This document shows positions 63,005-64,000 of a stretch of DNA of 64,000 nucleotides, piece by piece. Each line of letters begins with the position of its first letter. Position 1 is the stretch's first letter. The stretch lies in the NCBI GenBank assembly GCA_021234155.1, contig JAJEKV010000039.1, positions 2,730,001 through 2,794,000 on the forward strand, written 5' to 3'. A program made the translations under genes and the position numbers. The DNA comes from Isoetes taiwanensis (taxonomy: Eukaryota > Streptophyta > Lycopodiopsida > Isoetales > Isoetaceae). The notes beneath the pieces were generated by a model. It made no database searches and was not told where the DNA came from. It worked only from the letters and a program-made list of their open reading frames with translations.

Positions 63005-64000
63005 CATAATTTATAAATAGAAAACAATCTATTGCTAATGTGACAACAATCCAGCTGCAAAAGGCGCACTGAGTGATTCTATTCGCCTTAGTTTATTAGT
63101 GATTCTATTTGCTTTAGTTTATTAGTACAACATAATAAAAGAGGTTAGGAACGAATCCTCTGCTTCACAATGTAGTTCCTGCAATGCACTCTAGAATATT
63201 GAAAAAATACGTTGTGGTACATGAAAATATTATGAGGGGTCAATGAATAACAGCAAGTGTAGGAATAGGAAACATGCAAAATTATTTTTGAATAAGGCGT
63301 GTCATGTGTGCAAGTTTCCAAATAAGACAGCTCCCTTCTAGTACTTTGCTCACTTATGCAAATTTGCTGAAGAGAATAAGCAAAACGTCTTTGAAGTATC
63401 TTAAAACAGCTGTTGTACTTCTCTACAGAAACACAAAGATTTATTGTAATAAGGAAGCGAGGGACAATAGACTCCACAATATCTTCGTGCCATCCAAGTA
63501 CAACATAGAAGATTGAAGAAAGATTGAAATCCAAAAAAATATTATACCATGCAAACATACCAGCTAACGTCTTATTGGAGTAGTACCCAACTTTGGCTAT
63601 CCGAGATCAACCAATATAACATATGTAAATGCAAAATAACATCCCTCCTTTGATATCTACATCGGGATATCATCAATGTCAAATAAATGGGAATGCCCAA
63701 GCACATCAAGCATTATAACGTCATAAAATCTGAGTTTGCAAAATCACTGCAATAGTGCAATGGGTGAGGCATTCGCTGGCTAACCAACAGGAAATAAGTG
63801 ATACCATTGCATCAATTGGCTATGGTCCAATGTAAGGAAAACGTGGCTATTACCTCTATGTTCATTAATCTGAGAGCACCACTGTTCACACCAAGCGGTT
63901 GCATAATAGAAATTAAATATCATGAACAACCCTTACTCGTGAATTGTTTTAACTTAGAGTTAAGTCAATGTGATTCAAAAAACCACGCCATAAAAAGTCG
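63005..64000. other. Non-coding stretch to the window end
   Basis: GTGATTCTATT.GC.TTAGTTTATTAGT is repeated at 63073-63096 and 63100-63126. The 137-codon frame at 63145-63558 (-) lacks any motif. Nothing else is assigned. Confidence 0.35.

Overview
This window reads as gene-poor nuclear DNA from a land plant with a large, repeat-rich genome. The plant assignment rests on remnants of plant-type genes: a pentatricopeptide-repeat (PPR) protein with an E-type C-terminal part, an AGC-VIII (D6-PROTEIN-KINASE-like) kinase N-lobe, a G-patch segment matching DRT111/SPF45, and a TKL-type kinase relic. Plant-type retroelements support it: a Ty3/gypsy element with LTRs, non-LTR LINEs with poly-A or pentamer tails, and a TRIM. 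A fern or other seed-free vascular plant is my guess from the style of the kinase and LINE relics, but the sequence alone does not settle it. I see no bacterial operon, rRNA, convincing tRNA gene or CRISPR array. Almost no complete host gene is visible; nearly every recognisable coding stretch is broken.

Layout. 0-4.2 kb: an unrecognised basic protein exon (-), a LINE reverse-transcriptase fragment (-) and a decayed protein kinase (+). 4.2-12.5 kb: mostly non-coding, with small tandem duplications, an outlying minisatellite patch (7.9 kb), a gypsy gag relic (9.4-10.0 kb) and a 170-bp direct repeat pair. 12.5-19.8 kb: two copies of a foldback/MITE-like family (one with 193-bp near-perfect inverted arms), three copies of a ~155-bp dispersed repeat, and a LINE 3' half with an AATAG/CTATT pentamer tail. 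20.5-21.0 kb: a 475-bp TRIM with a perfect 5-bp target duplication. 23.1-30.5 kb: a complex satellite block in which a ~20-bp minisatellite array appears in opposite orientations at the two ends of a 6.7-kb structure whose interior holds 828-bp and ~311-bp tandem arrays. 31.0-42.0 kb: a Ty3/gypsy retrotransposon (-) with 583/578-bp LTRs and a 3.9-kb region after the integrase that I cannot assign. 42.5-43.8 kb: another copy of the 157-bp satellite and the minisatellite. 44.4-46.6 kb: fragments resembling DRT111/SPF45 and a Pol I RPA12-like zinc ribbon. 49.7-52.4 kb: G-box repeats, a PPR pseudogene and a 209-bp tandem duplication. 55.4-57.3 kb: a 5'-truncated LINE bounded by a 17-bp target duplication. 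58.5-60.8 kb: a 2.2-kb DNA-transposon-like element with terminal inverted repeats and inverted subterminal repeats, carrying the N-lobe of an AGC kinase. 61.4-63.0 kb: possible exons of unrecognised genes.

The parts do not form a pathway; the logic is nested insertion, tandem amplification and decay. The most distinctive items are the kinase-carrying element at 58.5-60.8 kb, the satellite-ended foldback at 23.8-30.5 kb, and the small TRIM and hairpin elements, whose ends are well defined. All family assignments are from motif reading only; no database search was run.
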